From assembly GCF_900111125.1 (NCBI RefSeq), contig NZ_FOGE01000003.1, positions 310,001 through 374,000 on the forward strand: 64,000 nucleotides of DNA, in the 5' to 3' direction. The DNA comes from Sphingobium sp. YR768. GTDB lineage: Bacteria > Pseudomonadota > Alphaproteobacteria > Sphingomonadales > Sphingomonadaceae. The position numbers were made by a program, and so were the translations under genes. Shown in pieces: positions 1 through 8,340 of the stretch (the stretch's first letter is position 1; each line of letters starts with the position of its first letter). The notes under the pieces were generated by a model. That model was not told the origin of the DNA. It ran no database searches and worked only from the letters and a program-made list of their open reading frames with translations.

Positions 1-2
1 TG

Positions 3-734
3 ACCTATGGGCTGATCGGCGATCCGTCGCTGGTGCAGCGGCATATGGCCGCGATCATTACCGTGGTGCCAAGCGACGCGGCGCAGATCATCAACGACCA
101 GTTGATAAGCGTGGTGTCCGCCGCCAAAGGGACGACCGGCCTCGGCCTTGTCATGGCGCTGGCGCTGGCGGTCTATGGCGCGACGCGCGCGGCGACCGCG
201 ATCATGGAGGCGCTCAACATCGTCTACGCTTCGAAGGAATCGCGCGGCATCATCGCCCTCTATCGGGTGTCGATGGGCATCACCTTTTCCGCCGTGCTGG
301 TGGTGGTGGCGGGCGTGATCACCGCGACCATCATCGGGCTTGTCCAGAAATTGCTGACCGGCTGGGGTGGTGGCGTGATCTTTGCGATCAAGGCGACGAC
401 ATGGGTGTGCGCCGGGCTGCTGGCCAGCACGATATTCGGGCTGATCTATCGTTTCGGGCCGCATCGGCGCAAGGCGCAGTGGCAATGGCTGACGGTGGGA
501 TCGGTGACGGCCACGCTCTTCTGGCTGCTGGTGACGCTGGGCGTATCCTTCTATGTGTCGCGCTTCGGCAATTATAACGAGACTTATGGATCGCTGGGCG
601 CGGTGGTGGTGCTGCAATTGTGGCTGTTCGTGTCCGCCTATGTCGTGTTGCTGGGCGCGCAGATCAACGCGGAGGCCGAGCGGCAGACCAGCGTGGACAC
701 GCAGGTCACGGAGCCGATGCAAAAAGCCGCATAA
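3..734 (+). CDS. YihY/BrkB family inner-membrane protein (5' end cut by window)
   Basis: This is the C-terminal 243 residues of a multi-pass membrane protein; the reading frame is open from base 3, so the start lies upstream. Several hydrophobic helices alternate with short polar loops, and the segment with ETYGSLGAVVVLQLWLFVSAY is typical of the YihY/BrkB family (formerly mislabelled ribonuclease BN). Family members are about 280-330 residues, so roughly a quarter is missing. The substrate and exact role of the family are not settled. The gene ends just before the tRNA-Trp promoter on the same strand. Confidence 0.85.
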   Translation, partial: TYGLIGDPSLVQRHMAAIITVVPSDAAQIINDQLISVVSAAKGTTGLGLVMALALAVYGATRAATAIMEALNIVYASKESRGIIALYRVSMGITFSAVLVVVAGVITATIIGLVQKLLTGWGGGVIFAIKATTWVCAGLLASTIFGLIYRFGPHRRKAQWQWLTVGSVTATLFWLLVTLGVSFYVSRFGNYNETYGSLGAVVVLQLWLFVSAYVVLLGAQINAEAERQTSVDTQVTEPMQKAA

Positions 735-740
735 TGGCGC

Positions 741-769
741 TTGCCCTACCCGACAGCCCGCGCTAAAGC
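741..769 (+). promoter_or_regulatory. Candidate promoter for tRNA-Trp
   Basis: TTGCCC (741-746) and TAAAGC (764-769) are separated by exactly 17 bases. The predicted start would fall about 20 bases before the mature tRNA. The pattern matches the -35/-10 pairs found before rplU, rpmB, rpmJ and rplJ in this window. Inferred from spacing and similarity only. Confidence 0.5.
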
Positions 770-797
770 GCCCTCCTTCGCTGGTCCCGGCCAGTGC

Positions 798-873
798 AGG
801 AGTGTAGCTCAGTTGGTAGAGCGTCGGTCTCCAAAACCGAATGCCGTGGGTTCGAGTCCCTCCACTCCTGCCA
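798..873 (+). tRNA. tRNA-Trp (CCA anticodon)
   Basis: A 76-nt cloverleaf can be folded. The acceptor arm AGGAGTG pairs with CACTCCT, followed by discriminator G and an encoded CCA tail. The D arm is GCTC-AGTTGGTA-GAGC. The anticodon stem TCGGT/ACCGA carries loop CTCCAAA with anticodon CCA, which reads UGG. The T loop is TTCGAGT. The T stem GTGGG/CCCTC has one T-T mismatch. The position just upstream of secE-nusG is a common bacterial arrangement and suggests possible co-transcription. Confidence 0.97.
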
Positions 874-882
874 AGCGAACTG

Positions 883-916
883 GCCGCGAACCCTTGAAAA
901 ACCATGGGTTCGCGGC
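883..916 (+). other. Hairpin between tRNA-Trp and secE
   Basis: GCCGCGAACCC (883-893) pairs perfectly with GGGTTCGCGGC (906-916) around a 12-nt A-rich loop. There is no U-tract after it, so it does not look like an intrinsic terminator. It could be a processing or stability element separating the tRNA from the secE-nusG message. Confidence 0.5.
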
Positions 917-1047
917 TAGGTGCGCTTAGCGAAGCATGGATCGCGGAGCATGCGGTCGCACCCCCGGACGCTGAAACCAAGCGGGATCGGGAGGGCGGAC
1001 TGTTGCTTCGCGAATTGGTGTTGGTTCAAGGTTCAAGAAGGCAGGCG

Positions 1048-1254
1048 ATGGCGAAGGTTTCCCCCGGCGAATTCGTCAATCAGGTGCAGACCGAAGCGAA
1101 GAAGATCGTGTGGCCAACCGGCCGCGAAACGATCATGACCGGCGTGATGGTCGTCATCATGACGACCCTGCTGGGCCTCTTCTTCTTTGGCATCGACACC
1201 TTCTTCGGCGCGATCGTTCAGTGGTTGCTGAGCGTTGCAGCCGGCCAGGCCTGA
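1048..1254 (+). CDS. secE: Preprotein translocase subunit SecE
   Basis: A 68-residue protein with one transmembrane helix (about residues 30-55) and the SecE signature KKIVWPTGRET just before it. It is the small clamp subunit of the SecYEG channel in the inner membrane. The ATG at 1048 follows a purine-rich stretch (AAGAAGGCAG). A longer in-frame reading back to 904 has no SecE similarity and is not used. The short single-helix form is the usual one outside the gammaproteobacteria. nusG follows after 68 nt, the standard pairing. Confidence 0.95.
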   Translation: MAKVSPGEFVNQVQTEAKKIVWPTGRETIMTGVMVVIMTTLLGLFFFGIDTFFGAIVQWLLSVAAGQA

Positions 1255-1322
1255 TTTTAGGCGGGATTTTGATTGGCGCGATTTCTCAAGCGAAATCGCA
1301 CATGGGAGTTTGAGACGGTAAC

Positions 1323-1859
1323 ATGGCGCGCTGGTACATCATCCACGCCTATTCGGGCTTCGAAAACAAGGTCAAGGAATCGATCCTGTCCGAAGCCGAG
1401 CGCATGGGCCTCTCCCAACTGGTCGAGCAGGTGGAAGTCCCCACCGAGACCGTGACCGAAGTCAAGCGCGGCAAGAAGGTCCAGGTCGAACGCAAGTTCA
1501 TGCCCGGCTACGTCCTAGCCAAGCTGGCGATGAACGACGACATCTATCACCTGGTCAAGAACACGCCCAAGGTGACGGGCTTCCTGGGATCGAGCGGCAA
1601 GCCGCAGGCGATCAGTGAATCCGATGCCGCCCGCTATTTCGGCGCCCAGAAGGAAGCCGAAGCCGCCCCCAAGCACAAGGTCAATGTCGATTACGAAATC
1701 GGCGACAGCGTCAAGGTGCTGGACGGCCCCTTCGCCAGCTTCAACGGCGTGGTCGAGGAACTGGATTTCGAAAAGAACCGGGTCAAGGTGTCGGTGTCGA
1801 TCTTCGGTCGCGCCACGCCGGTCGAGTTGGACTTCGAACAGGTCGAACTGTCGAAGTAA
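1323..1859 (+). CDS. nusG: Transcription termination/antitermination factor NusG
   Basis: A 178-residue protein of normal length. The N-terminal NGN domain has RWYIIHAYSGFENKV and FMPGYVLAKL, and the C-terminal KOW domain is about residues 125-178 with GDSVKVLDGPFASFNG. NusG binds RNA polymerase and couples it to Rho, or through S10 to the ribosome. It lies directly behind secE and ahead of a strong terminator, so tRNA-Trp/secE/nusG forms a unit separate from rplKA. Confidence 0.97.
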   Translation: MARWYIIHAYSGFENKVKESILSEAERMGLSQLVEQVEVPTETVTEVKRGKKVQVERKFMPGYVLAKLAMNDDIYHLVKNTPKVTGFLGSSGKPQAISESDAARYFGAQKEAEAAPKHKVNVDYEIGDSVKVLDGPFASFNGVVEELDFEKNRVKVSVSIFGRATPVELDFEQVELSK

Positions 1860-1879
1860 GAAGCCGCGAGACGGTTTTC

Positions 1880-1917
1880 AAAAAGGGTCGCCTATCTTCG
1901 GATCGGCGGCCCTTTTT
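1880..1917 (+). terminator. Intrinsic terminator of secE-nusG
   Basis: A-run, then GGGTCGCC (1885-1892) pairs with GGCGGCCC (1905-1912, one G-U pair), followed by TTTTT. It starts 20 bases after the nusG stop. Confidence 0.85.
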
Positions 1918-1957
1918 GCTTTCGGATGATAGGACAGTAGCGAACCGGGAACGGAGC

Positions 1958-2023
1958 GTTCCCCGGCGCAGGCCGGGGTCCAGTTCAATGCTCCGACCTG
2001 GACCCCGGCCTTCGCCGGGGAAC
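1958..2023. repeat. 66-bp palindromic repeat, CCCCGGC family, copy 1
   Basis: Arms GTTCCCCGGCG-AGGCCGGGG face each other around a short centre with CCAGTT. Two further copies at 42819 and 56944 have the same length (66 bp) and the same arms. It sits between the nusG terminator and the rplK leader. Confidence 0.85.
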
Positions 2024-2254
2024 AAAGAGCGATGGCTTATCTCCGTGGGAATGATGGCCGGACGGGGTTTTCCGACAATTGGACAGACCCCCTTTCCTTT
2101 CCAAGTGAACATCGCTATAGGCCCGCGCTTCCATATCGCCCGTCAGGGTGGATGGAGCCAAATGCGGGAGGTTGTTTTCGTAACGACCGTTCGACCGCTA
2201 AACTTGAACCGGGCGGCATGCATGCCAAGTCGCCCAGCTAAAGAGTGAGTGACA
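2024..2254 (+). promoter_or_regulatory. rplK upstream/leader region
   Basis: About 230 non-coding bases precede rplK. A possible -10 box TATAGG lies at 2116-2121, with only a weak TTTCCT 17 bases before it, so the promoter is uncertain. If it is correct, the leader is about 130 nt. In many bacteria L1 represses rplKA by binding this leader; I cannot identify the binding stem with confidence. Confidence 0.35.
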
Positions 2255-2686
2255 ATGGCCAAGAAGATTACGGGCTATATCAAACTCCAGGTGCCCGCTG
2301 GAGAAGCAAAGCCCGCCCCGCCGATCGGCCCTGCCCTGGGTCAGCGCGGCGTGAACATCATGGAATTCTGTAAGGCGTTCAACGCCCAGACCGCGAACAT
2401 GGACAAGGGTACCCCGCTGCCCACCATCATCACCGTCTATGCAGACCGCAGCTTCACCTTCATCATGAAGCAGCCGCCCGCCACCTATCTGATCAAGAAG
2501 GCCATCAACCTGAAGTCGGGTTCCAAGGAACCGGGCAAGGTCGTCGCCGGCAAGATCACCCGTGCGCAGCTCGCTGAAATCGCCCAGTCGAAGATGGTCG
2601 ACCTGAACGCGAACGACATCGACGCAGCGACGAAGATCATCGAAGGCTCCGCCCGCGCGATGGGCCTCGAAGTGGTGGAGGGCTAA
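2255..2686 (+). CDS. rplK: 50S ribosomal protein L11
   Basis: A 143-residue protein starting [20 protein letters not shown], the standard L11 N-terminus, with the [19 protein letters not shown] segment and a C-terminal 23S RNA-binding domain. I chose the ATG at 2255 over the GTG two codons upstream because MAKK is the conserved start. L11 forms the GTPase-associated centre and is the substrate of PrmA, encoded at 20218. rplA begins 4 nt after the stop. Confidence 0.97.
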   Translation: MAKKITGYIKLQVPAGEAKPAPPIGPALGQRGVNIMEFCKAFNAQTANMDKGTPLPTIITVYADRSFTFIMKQPPATYLIKKAINLKSGSKEPGKVVAGKITRAQLAEIAQSKMVDLNANDIDAATKIIEGSARAMGLEVVEG

Positions 2687-2690
2687 GACC

Positions 2691-3389
2691 ATGGCAAAGA
2701 TCACCAAGAAGGCGAAGGCCCTGTCCGCCGCCATCAACAAGGAAAAGCTGCACGGCGTTGACGAAGCACTGGGCCTGATCAAGACCCACGCGACCGCCAA
2801 GTTCGACGAAAGCGTCGAAATCGCGATCAACCTGGGCGTCGATCCGCGTCATGCCGACCAGATGGTCCGTGGCGTCGTCACCCTGCCCGCCGGCACCGGC
2901 AAGGACGTCCGCGTCGCCGTGTTCGCCCGCAACGACAAGGCGCAGCAGGCGCTCGACGCCGGTGCCGACATCGTGGGTGCCGAAGACCTGCTCGAATCGA
3001 TCCAGGCCGGCAACATCGACTTCCAGCGCGTCATCGCCACGCCCGACATGATGGGTCTGGTGGGTCGCCTGGGTAAGGTTCTGGGGCCCAAGGGCCTGAT
3101 GCCGAACCCCAAGCTGGGCACCGTGACGCCGAACGTCGCCGAAGCCGTGAAGGCCGCCAAGGGTGGCCAGATCGAATTCCGCGTCGAAAAGGCCGGCATC
3201 ATCCACGCTGGTCTGGGCAAGTCGAGCTTCTCGGCCGAAGACCTGCGCAAGAATTTCGACGCCTTCGTTGAAGCAATCGTCAAGGCGAAGCCGTCGGGTT
3301 CGAAGGGCAAGTACGTCCGCAAGATCGCCCTGTCGTCCTCGATGGGCCCGGGCGTGAAGGTCGATGTGGCGGAAGTCGCTTCGGTCTGA
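2691..3389 (+). CDS. rplA: 50S ribosomal protein L1
   Basis: A 232-residue L1 protein of full length, with [19 protein letters not shown] and the signature [19 protein letters not shown]1 builds the mobile stalk near the E site and is the usual translational repressor of rplKA. The gene follows rplK after 4 nt and is closed by a strong terminator. The rplJ-rplL genes that normally follow are not here; they lie 59 kb away at 62908. Confidence 0.97.
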   Translation: MAKITKKAKALSAAINKEKLHGVDEALGLIKTHATAKFDESVEIAINLGVDPRHADQMVRGVVTLPAGTGKDVRVAVFARNDKAQQALDAGADIVGAEDLLESIQAGNIDFQRVIATPDMMGLVGRLGKVLGPKGLMPNPKLGTVTPNVAEAVKAAKGGQIEFRVEKAGIIHAGLGKSSFSAEDLRKNFDAFVEAIVKAKPSGSKGKYVRKIALSSSMGPGVKVDVAEVASV

Positions 3390-3408
3390 TCCTGCACGGA
3401 TAAGTATA

Positions 3409-3456
3409 AAAGGGGCCGCCTTCCCTCCTTGCGGGGGAAGGCGGCCTTCTTATTTT
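3409..3456 (+). terminator. Intrinsic terminator of rplKA
   Basis: GGCCGCCTTCCC (3414-3425) pairs perfectly with GGGAAGGCGGCC (3435-3446), followed by a T-rich tail to 3456. It lies 20 bases past the rplA stop. Confidence 0.9.
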
Positions 3457-3687
3457 GTAGAGCATCGCCTTCTTCGGGAGGGCGCCGCTACAGCGAGGGT
3501 TTTCTCCCTCTATAGGGGGACACCCCTCCACCATCGCCCCGGCGGTGGCACCCCTTTCCCCGAACGGGAAAGGATTTTGGAACCGGAAGCATGACCTACT
3601 TCCGGGCTTCCCCTTTGCGGAAGCATGAGCGGTCTTTTCGTATCCGTCGGGAATGGCGGGTCGCTTTTACCGATGGAAAACAAGAAT

Positions 3688-5442
3688 ATGGCATTTGAAT
3701 TTCTCCCCGCCCTCCTGTCGCAGGCGCTGACGACCAAAGGGTATGAAGCGCTGACCCCCGTCCAGTCCGAAGTGACGCAGGAGGAAGCGCATGGCCGCGA
3801 CCTGCTGGTGTCGGCACAGACCGGATCGGGCAAGACCGTCGCCTTCGGCCTGGCCATGGCCGGCGAACTGCTGGGCGAAGAAGAAAGGTTGCCCGTGGCC
3901 GGTCTGCCGCTGGCGCTGGTGATCGCGCCGACGCGCGAACTGGCGTTGCAGGTCAGCCGCGAACTGGAATGGCTCTATGGCGCGGCGCGCGCCCGCATCG
4001 CGACCTGCGTGGGCGGCATGGACGCCGCCAAGGAACGCCGCGCGCTCAGCCACGGCGCGCATATCGTCGTCGGCACGCCTGGCCGTCTGCGCGACCATCT
4101 GGAACGCGGCGCGCTGGACCTGTCGGCCATGCGTACCGTCGTGCTGGATGAAGCGGACGAGATGCTCGACATGGGCTTCCGCGAAGATCTGGAAGGCATT
4201 CTCGACAGCGCGCCGGAAGGCCGCCGGACCCTGCTCTTCTCGGCCACCATGCCCAAGCCGATCGTGGCGATGGCCAAGCGCTACCAGCAGGACGCGCTGC
4301 GCATCTCCACCGTCAGCGAAGAACGCGGCCATGGCGACATCAGCTATCAGGCGCTGACGGTCGCCCCGTCCGACATCGAGAATGCGGTGGTGAACCTGCT
4401 GCGCTTCCATGAGGCGGAGACGGCGATCCTGTTCTGCGCCACGCGCGACAATGTGCGTCATCTGCACAGCAGCCTGACCGAGCGTGGTTTTGCCGCCGTG
4501 GCGCTGTCGGGCGAACATAGCCAGAATGAGCGCAACCATGCGTTGCAGGCGCTGCGCGACAAGCGCGCCCGTGTGTGCGTGGCGACCGACGTGGCCGCGC
4601 GCGGCATCGACCTTCCCTCGCTGACGCTGGTGGTCCATGTCGAACTGCCGCGCGACGCCGAGACGATGCAGCATCGGTCGGGCCGCACCGGTCGCGCCGG
4701 CAAGAAGGGCACCGCCGTCCTGATCGTGCCCTATCCGCGTCGTCGCCGCGTCGAATCGATGCTGCGCGGGGCGAAGATCCCGGTCGAATGGGGCACCCCG
4801 CCGAGCAAGGAAGCGATCCTGGAGCAGGATAATCTGCGCCTGCGATCGACCCTGATGGAAAAGGCGGAACTGGACGAGGCGGATTGGGCGCTGGGCGCCG
4901 AACTGCTGGCCGAAAAGTCCGCCAAGGAAATCGCGGCGATGCTGGTCAGGAGCGCCCGTGCAGCCCTGCCTGCGCCTGAAGAGCTGCTGGACCGCAGCGA
5001 AGCCCCTGCCCGCAATGACGGGCCGCGTCCGGGCTTTGAGGACACCCAGTGGTTCCGCATGGACATTGGTCGTCGCCAGAATGCCGATCCGCGCTGGATT
5101 CTGCCGCTGATCTGCCGTCGTGGCCATGTGTCGCGTCAGGACATCGGCGCGATCCGCATCACAGCCGACGAGACCATGTTCGAAATTCCCCGGACGATCG
5201 CCAGCCGCTTCATGTCGGCGGTCAAGCGCAGCGGTGAGGCCAATGACGAGGGCGCGGATGTCGCGTTCGAAATGATCGACGGCGCACCGCGCGAACAGGC
5301 CCGCGAGCATAAGCGCGCCGGTGGCCGGCCTAACGATCGCGGGCCGCGTCCGCCCGCCCATGCCGCTCGCCCGTTCAAGGGCGGCCCCAAGCGTCCGGGT
5401 GGCCCCGGCGGCCATGGCGGCCCGCGTCGTCCGCGCGGCTGA
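3688..5442 (+). CDS. DEAD-box RNA helicase with DbpA-type RNA-binding domain
   Basis: A 584-residue ATP-dependent RNA helicase. The order is Q motif (about residues 3-27, ending TPVQ), Walker A AQTGSGKT (43-50), PTRELALQV, DEAD, SAT, then HRSGRTGRAGKKG in the second RecA domain. A domain around DTQWFRMDIGRRQNADPRWI resembles the DbpA/CsdA RNA-binding module, and the tail is Arg/Gly/Pro-rich. It probably acts in ribosome assembly or RNA remodelling, which fits the ribosomal neighbourhood. In-frame ATGs at 3673 and 3625 are alternatives; 3688 fits the family N-terminus best. Confidence 0.92.
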   Translation: MAFEFLPALLSQALTTKGYEALTPVQSEVTQEEAHGRDLLVSAQTGSGKTVAFGLAMAGELLGEEERLPVAGLPLALVIAPTRELALQVSRELEWLYGAARARIATCVGGMDAAKERRALSHGAHIVVGTPGRLRDHLERGALDLSAMRTVVLDEADEMLDMGFREDLEGILDSAPEGRRTLLFSATMPKPIVAMAKRYQQDALRISTVSEERGHGDISYQALTVAPSDIENAVVNLLRFHEAETAILFCATRDNVRHLHSSLTERGFAAVALSGEHSQNERNHALQALRDKRARVCVATDVAARGIDLPSLTLVVHVELPRDAETMQHRSGRTGRAGKKGTAVLIVPYPRRRRVESMLRGAKIPVEWGTPPSKEAILEQDNLRLRSTLMEKAELDEADWALGAELLAEKSAKEIAAMLVRSARAALPAPEELLDRSEAPARNDGPRPGFEDTQWFRMDIGRRQNADPRWILPLICRRGHVSRQDIGAIRITADETMFEIPRTIASRFMSAVKRSGEANDEGADVAFEMIDGAPREQAREHKRAGGRPNDRGPRPPAHAARPFKGGPKRPGGPGGHGGPRRPRG

Positions 5443-5457
5443 TCTTTGAACAAAGTT

Positions 5458-5489
5458 GGCGGGTGGAGCGATCTCCACCCGCCATTTTT
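5458..5489. terminator. Bidirectional terminator between the helicase and antiporter genes
   Basis: GGCGGGTGGAG (5458-5468) pairs perfectly with CTCCACCCGCC (5473-5483) around a 4-nt loop, followed by ATTTTTAT. It lies between convergent genes; the plus-strand U-tract is the clearer one. Confidence 0.85.
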
Positions 5490-5492
5490 ATA

Positions 5493-7124
5493 TCAGCGCA
5501 CGCCACAGAGCGTGAGCATCCGGCCCGCCAGTTCGCGTTCGCCCATGACGACATGGGGCACGCCCAGCCCCTCCAGATGCGCGACCTCCGCATCGCTATG
5601 GGCGCGGGCGATCACTTGCAGCTTGTCGTTCAGGTGGCGGGCATGTTCGTGGATGGCGCCACCCTCGAAACCCTCCGGCACCGCGATCAGCAGGTGACGC
5701 GCCTCGCAGATGCCCGCGGCGAGCAGATGCTTGTCCTCCAGCGCATTGCCCTTCACCACGGTCAGACCGGCCTCCTGCGCCTCCTCGACCTTTTCTGCAT
5801 CGCCCTCCACGATCACGAAATGGACGTTGCGTTCGTGCAGGCGCGCGGCGATCAACTTGCCGACGCGGCCATAGCCGACGAGGATGACATGACCGATGCG
5901 GGGCTGTTCGGGCTGCTTCTTCGCTTCGCCTTCATCATCCGCTCGCTCATGCTTGCGCACGATCATCGAGAAGAGGATGGGGTTGAGGAAGATCGACGCC
6001 ATCGCCCCGGCAAGGATCAGGTCGCGCGCATCCTCCGGCAAGACACCCAGCCCGGTGCCCAGTGAGGCGAGGATGAACGAGAATTCGCCGATCTGCGCGA
6101 GGCTGGCGGCGATGGTGAGCGCGGTGACATTGGCATAGCCGAAAGCACGCACGATGCCCCATGCCGCGATCGACTTGCCGATGACGATAATCAGGATGGT
6201 GGCGAGCAGTGGCAGCGGATGCTCCACCACGATCGAGGGATTGAAGAGCATCCCCACCGACACGAAGAAGAGCACGGCGAAGGCGTCACGCAGGGGGAGG
6301 GTTTCTTCCGTCGCGCGGCGGCTGAGTGGCGTTTCGCCCAGAATCATGCCCGCGAAGAAGGCGCCCAGCGCGAATGACACGTCAAAGGCCAGCGCCGCGC
6401 CGAAGGCGACACCCAGGGCGATGGCGAGGACAGCAAGACGGAACAGCTCGCGCGATCCGGTATGGACGACCCAATGCAGCGCCCAGGGGATGACGCGACG
6501 GCCGACGATCAGCATGAGCGCGACGAAGCCAACCACCTTCAGCAAAGTGCCCAGCAGCGGCGCGATCAGGGCGGAAGCCCCTGCCCCGTCGGCGCTGTTC
6601 ATGACGCTGGCGAGGGCGGGCAGCAGGACAAGGGCGAGGACCATCACCAGATCCTCCACGATCAGCCAGCCGACCGCGATTCGTCCACGCCGGGTTTCGA
6701 CCAGATCAGCGCCCTGAAGCGCCCGCAGCAGGACGACCGTGCTGGCCACAGACAAGGCCAGGCCGAAGACGATACCGCCCATCAAGCCCCACCCCATCAA
6801 ATGCGCCAGCCCCATGCCCAGCAGCGTCGCCACGGCAATCTGGACCAGTGCGCCGGGCACGGCGATATTCTTAACCGAGAGCAGGTCTTTCAGAGAGAAA
6901 TGCAGGCCGACTCCGAACATCAGCAATATGACGCCGATTTCGGCCAGTTCATTGGCCAGCCCTGCGTCGGCGACGAAGCCCGGGGTGAAGGGGCCGACCA
7001 TGATGCCGGCGATCAGATAGCCGACCAGCGGCGAGAGTTTGAGGCGATGGGCGATGGCGCCCATGATGAAGGCGACGACGAGGCCGGCAACGATAGTGCC
7101 GATCAGGGGCGTGTGATGGGGCAT
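5493..7124 (-). CDS. Kef/YbaL-type cation:proton antiporter with TrkA-N domain
   Basis: A 543-residue inner-membrane transporter. About twelve hydrophobic helices fill residues 5-380, including GYLIAGIMVGPFTPGF and ILLMFGVGLHFSLKDLL of the monovalent cation:proton antiporter-2 family. The cytosolic C-terminus (about 405-530) is a Rossmann RCK/TrkA-N domain with VILVGYGRVGKLIA, expected to bind NAD(H). Members export K+ or Na+ against protons and help with pH or electrophile stress. The domain order and length match YbaL/KefB. No ancillary KefF/KefG gene is adjacent. Confidence 0.9.
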   Translation of the reverse strand: MPHHTPLIGTIVAGLVVAFIMGAIAHRLKLSPLVGYLIAGIMVGPFTPGFVADAGLANELAEIGVILLMFGVGLHFSLKDLLSVKNIAVPGALVQIAVATLLGMGLAHLMGWGLMGGIVFGLALSVASTVVLLRALQGADLVETRRGRIAVGWLIVEDLVMVLALVLLPALASVMNSADGAGASALIAPLLGTLLKVVGFVALMLIVGRRVIPWALHWVVHTGSRELFRLAVLAIALGVAFGAALAFDVSFALGAFFAGMILGETPLSRRATEETLPLRDAFAVLFFVSVGMLFNPSIVVEHPLPLLATILIIVIGKSIAAWGIVRAFGYANVTALTIAASLAQIGEFSFILASLGTGLGVLPEDARDLILAGAMASIFLNPILFSMIVRKHERADDEGEAKKQPEQPRIGHVILVGYGRVGKLIAARLHERNVHFVIVEGDAEKVEEAQEAGLTVVKGNALEDKHLLAAGICEARHLLIAVPEGFEGGAIHEHARHLNDKLQVIARAHSDAEVAHLEGLGVPHVVMGERELAGRMLTLCGVR

Positions 7125-7143
7125 AGATGCCTTTCGATCCTAT

Positions 7144-7176
7144 CGCCGGACGCTGGGGAAAACCAAGCGTCCGGCG
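7144..7176. terminator. Perfect 11-bp stem upstream of the antiporter gene
   Basis: CGCCGGACGCT (7144-7154) pairs with AGCGTCCGGCG (7166-7176) around an 11-nt loop. On the minus strand it lies 70 nt after the small gene at 7244 and just before the antiporter start. It could end the upstream small-gene transcript or form a leader stem. No clear U-tract follows it. Confidence 0.45.
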
Positions 7177-7243
7177 GAAATTAGCAGTTTTGCGACGATC
7201 CAGCCATGCCGTTCGCTTCAGGCACAGGCTGGATGCGCGCCGG

Positions 7244-7372
7244 TCATTCCACGATGGTCATCATGGCGGCCGACAGGGCGACGGCCGCGGCGCCCAGACC
7301 CGCCATGACGACAGGCATGAACCACCAGGGCTGACGGCGACGACGGCTGCGTCGCTGACTTTTGCGAGGCAT
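7244..7372 (-). CDS. Small basic single-pass membrane protein (unknown)
   Basis: A 42-residue protein starting MPRKSQRRSRRRRQPWW, then one hydrophobic helix (VVMAGLGAAAVALSAAMM). The start is well supported by the ribosome-binding stretch GGAAGGAGGAGA a few bases before the ATG. The arrangement of a strongly positive N-terminus followed by a helix predicts a cytoplasmic N-terminus (positive-inside rule). It lies 56 nt downstream of the 118-residue unknown gene on the same strand. I do not recognise a family. Confidence 0.7.
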   Translation of the reverse strand: MPRKSQRRSRRRRQPWWFMPVVMAGLGAAAVALSAAMMTIVE

Positions 7373-7428
7373 GGGACAGTCTCCTCCTTCCGACGACAGG
7401 CCCGTGCGGGACGGGCGGGTCCGATCAG

Positions 7429-7785
7429 TCAGAAGAAGGCGGGCGGCGCCCTGGCACGATGGGCGCGCAAAAGATGCAGCGGCTTGAGACGCGGCGCATC
7501 CGTCGAAGAGATGCTATCGGGAAGCCGCCGCCAGACGGCCATCAGCAGCGCCGTAAACAGGCACCACAGCGCCACCGGCGGAATTCCGTCGCCATCGGGG
7601 CGAGCCGGCTGAACCGCCTGTACGGCGGCCGGCGCCCGCACCTTGAGCACGACATCGATCGTGGCGGGATTGAAGGCAGAACCGGTCGCCCGGCTGAGCG
7701 GCAGGCCAAGCGGCGCCAGTGCGGACAGGAGGGTGACAGCAATCAGGGTGCAGAAAGCGGCGAAAAGCGCGGCACGATACATCAT
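7429..7785 (-). CDS. Conserved-looking hypothetical protein with N-terminal membrane helix
   Basis: A 118-residue protein starting MMYRAALFAAFCTLIAVTL, a signal-anchor-like helix, with a second hydrophobic stretch (PPVALWCLFTALLMAVW) near the middle and the C-terminus RAHRARAPPAFF. The ATG at 7785 follows a strong ribosome-binding stretch GGAAGGGAAGGCGC. Reading further upstream in this frame only mirrors rplU and is rejected. I believe similar proteins occur in other sphingomonads but know no function. It is likely co-transcribed with the 42-residue gene downstream. Confidence 0.6.
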   Translation of the reverse strand: MMYRAALFAAFCTLIAVTLLSALAPLGLPLSRATGSAFNPATIDVVLKVRAPAAVQAVQPARPDGDGIPPVALWCLFTALLMAVWRRLPDSISSTDAPRLKPLHLLRAHRARAPPAFF

Positions 7786-7905
7786 GCGCCTTCCCTTCCG
7801 CTTTTCCCTACCCATATGCCGCATAGCATCGCCTGTTTGCGTGATCCCACCTTTAAATAGGGAAAGGCGGGGGTGAAAACCAGTGCGGAAACCGACCCCG
7901 ATCGG

Positions 7906-7934
7906 TTGACAGAAGCGAGTCATTCCACTAACGG
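7906..7934 (+). promoter_or_regulatory. Candidate promoter of rplU-rpmA
   Basis: A consensus -35 TTGACA (7906-7911), a 17-base spacer, then TAACGG (7929-7934). The start of transcription would lie about 75 nt before rplU. The -10 resembles those of rpmB, rpmJ and rplJ. Confidence 0.6.
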
Positions 7935-8016
7935 GCCACATTCCCGCGCGGGTCGGCAGGACTTCAATGTCTTTGGTGAGCTGCGTAAAGCAGATTTGAA
8001 CGAGAAGAGACAAGCC

Positions 8017-8313
8017 ATGTTCGCTATCGTGCGCACAGGCGGCAAGCAGTATCGCGTCGCCGCCGGAGACAAGATCGTCGTTGAAAAGCTGGCTGGCGAA
8101 GCCGGCGACAAGGTTGAGCTGGGCGACGTCCTGCTGGCCGGTGAAGGTGGCGAGCTGAAGGATGCTTCCAAGCTGACCGTCGCCGCCGAAATCATCGCGC
8201 AGGCGAAGGGCGAGAAGGTCATCGTCTTCAAGAAGCGCCGCCGCCACAATTATCGCCGCAAGAACGGTCACCGCCAGAATCACACGATCCTCAAGATCGT
8301 GTCGATCGCCTGA
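8017..8313 (+). CDS. rplU: 50S ribosomal protein L21
   Basis: A 98-residue L21 starting [19 protein letters not shown], the conserved N-terminus, and ending with the basic segment [19 protein letters not shown]. The ATG at 8017 is preceded by GAGAAGAGACA. A longer in-frame reading from 7873 would run across the promoter and is not used. L21 binds domain II of 23S rRNA. rpmA follows after 27 nt, the near-universal rplU-rpmA pair. Confidence 0.97.
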   Translation: MFAIVRTGGKQYRVAAGDKIVVEKLAGEAGDKVELGDVLLAGEGGELKDASKLTVAAEIIAQAKGEKVIVFKKRRRHNYRRKNGHRQNHTILKIVSIA

Positions 8314-8340
8314 GCGCAGCTAAGTTAAGGAGTTTAGGTC

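Noticed and set aside
1916..2248. 110-codon frame between nusG and rplK
   Set aside because: It runs through a 66-bp palindromic repeat and the rplK leader; composition is not coding-like.
3667..5478. 603-codon open frame antisense to the DEAD-box helicase gene
   Set aside because: It mirrors a well-conserved coding gene; high GC at third positions opens the antisense frame. Composition is His/Arg/Gln-rich with no domain.
7786..8283. Upstream extension of the 118-residue minus-strand gene to 284 codons
   Set aside because: The extension is antisense to rplU and its promoter; the start at 7785 has the strong ribosome-binding site.
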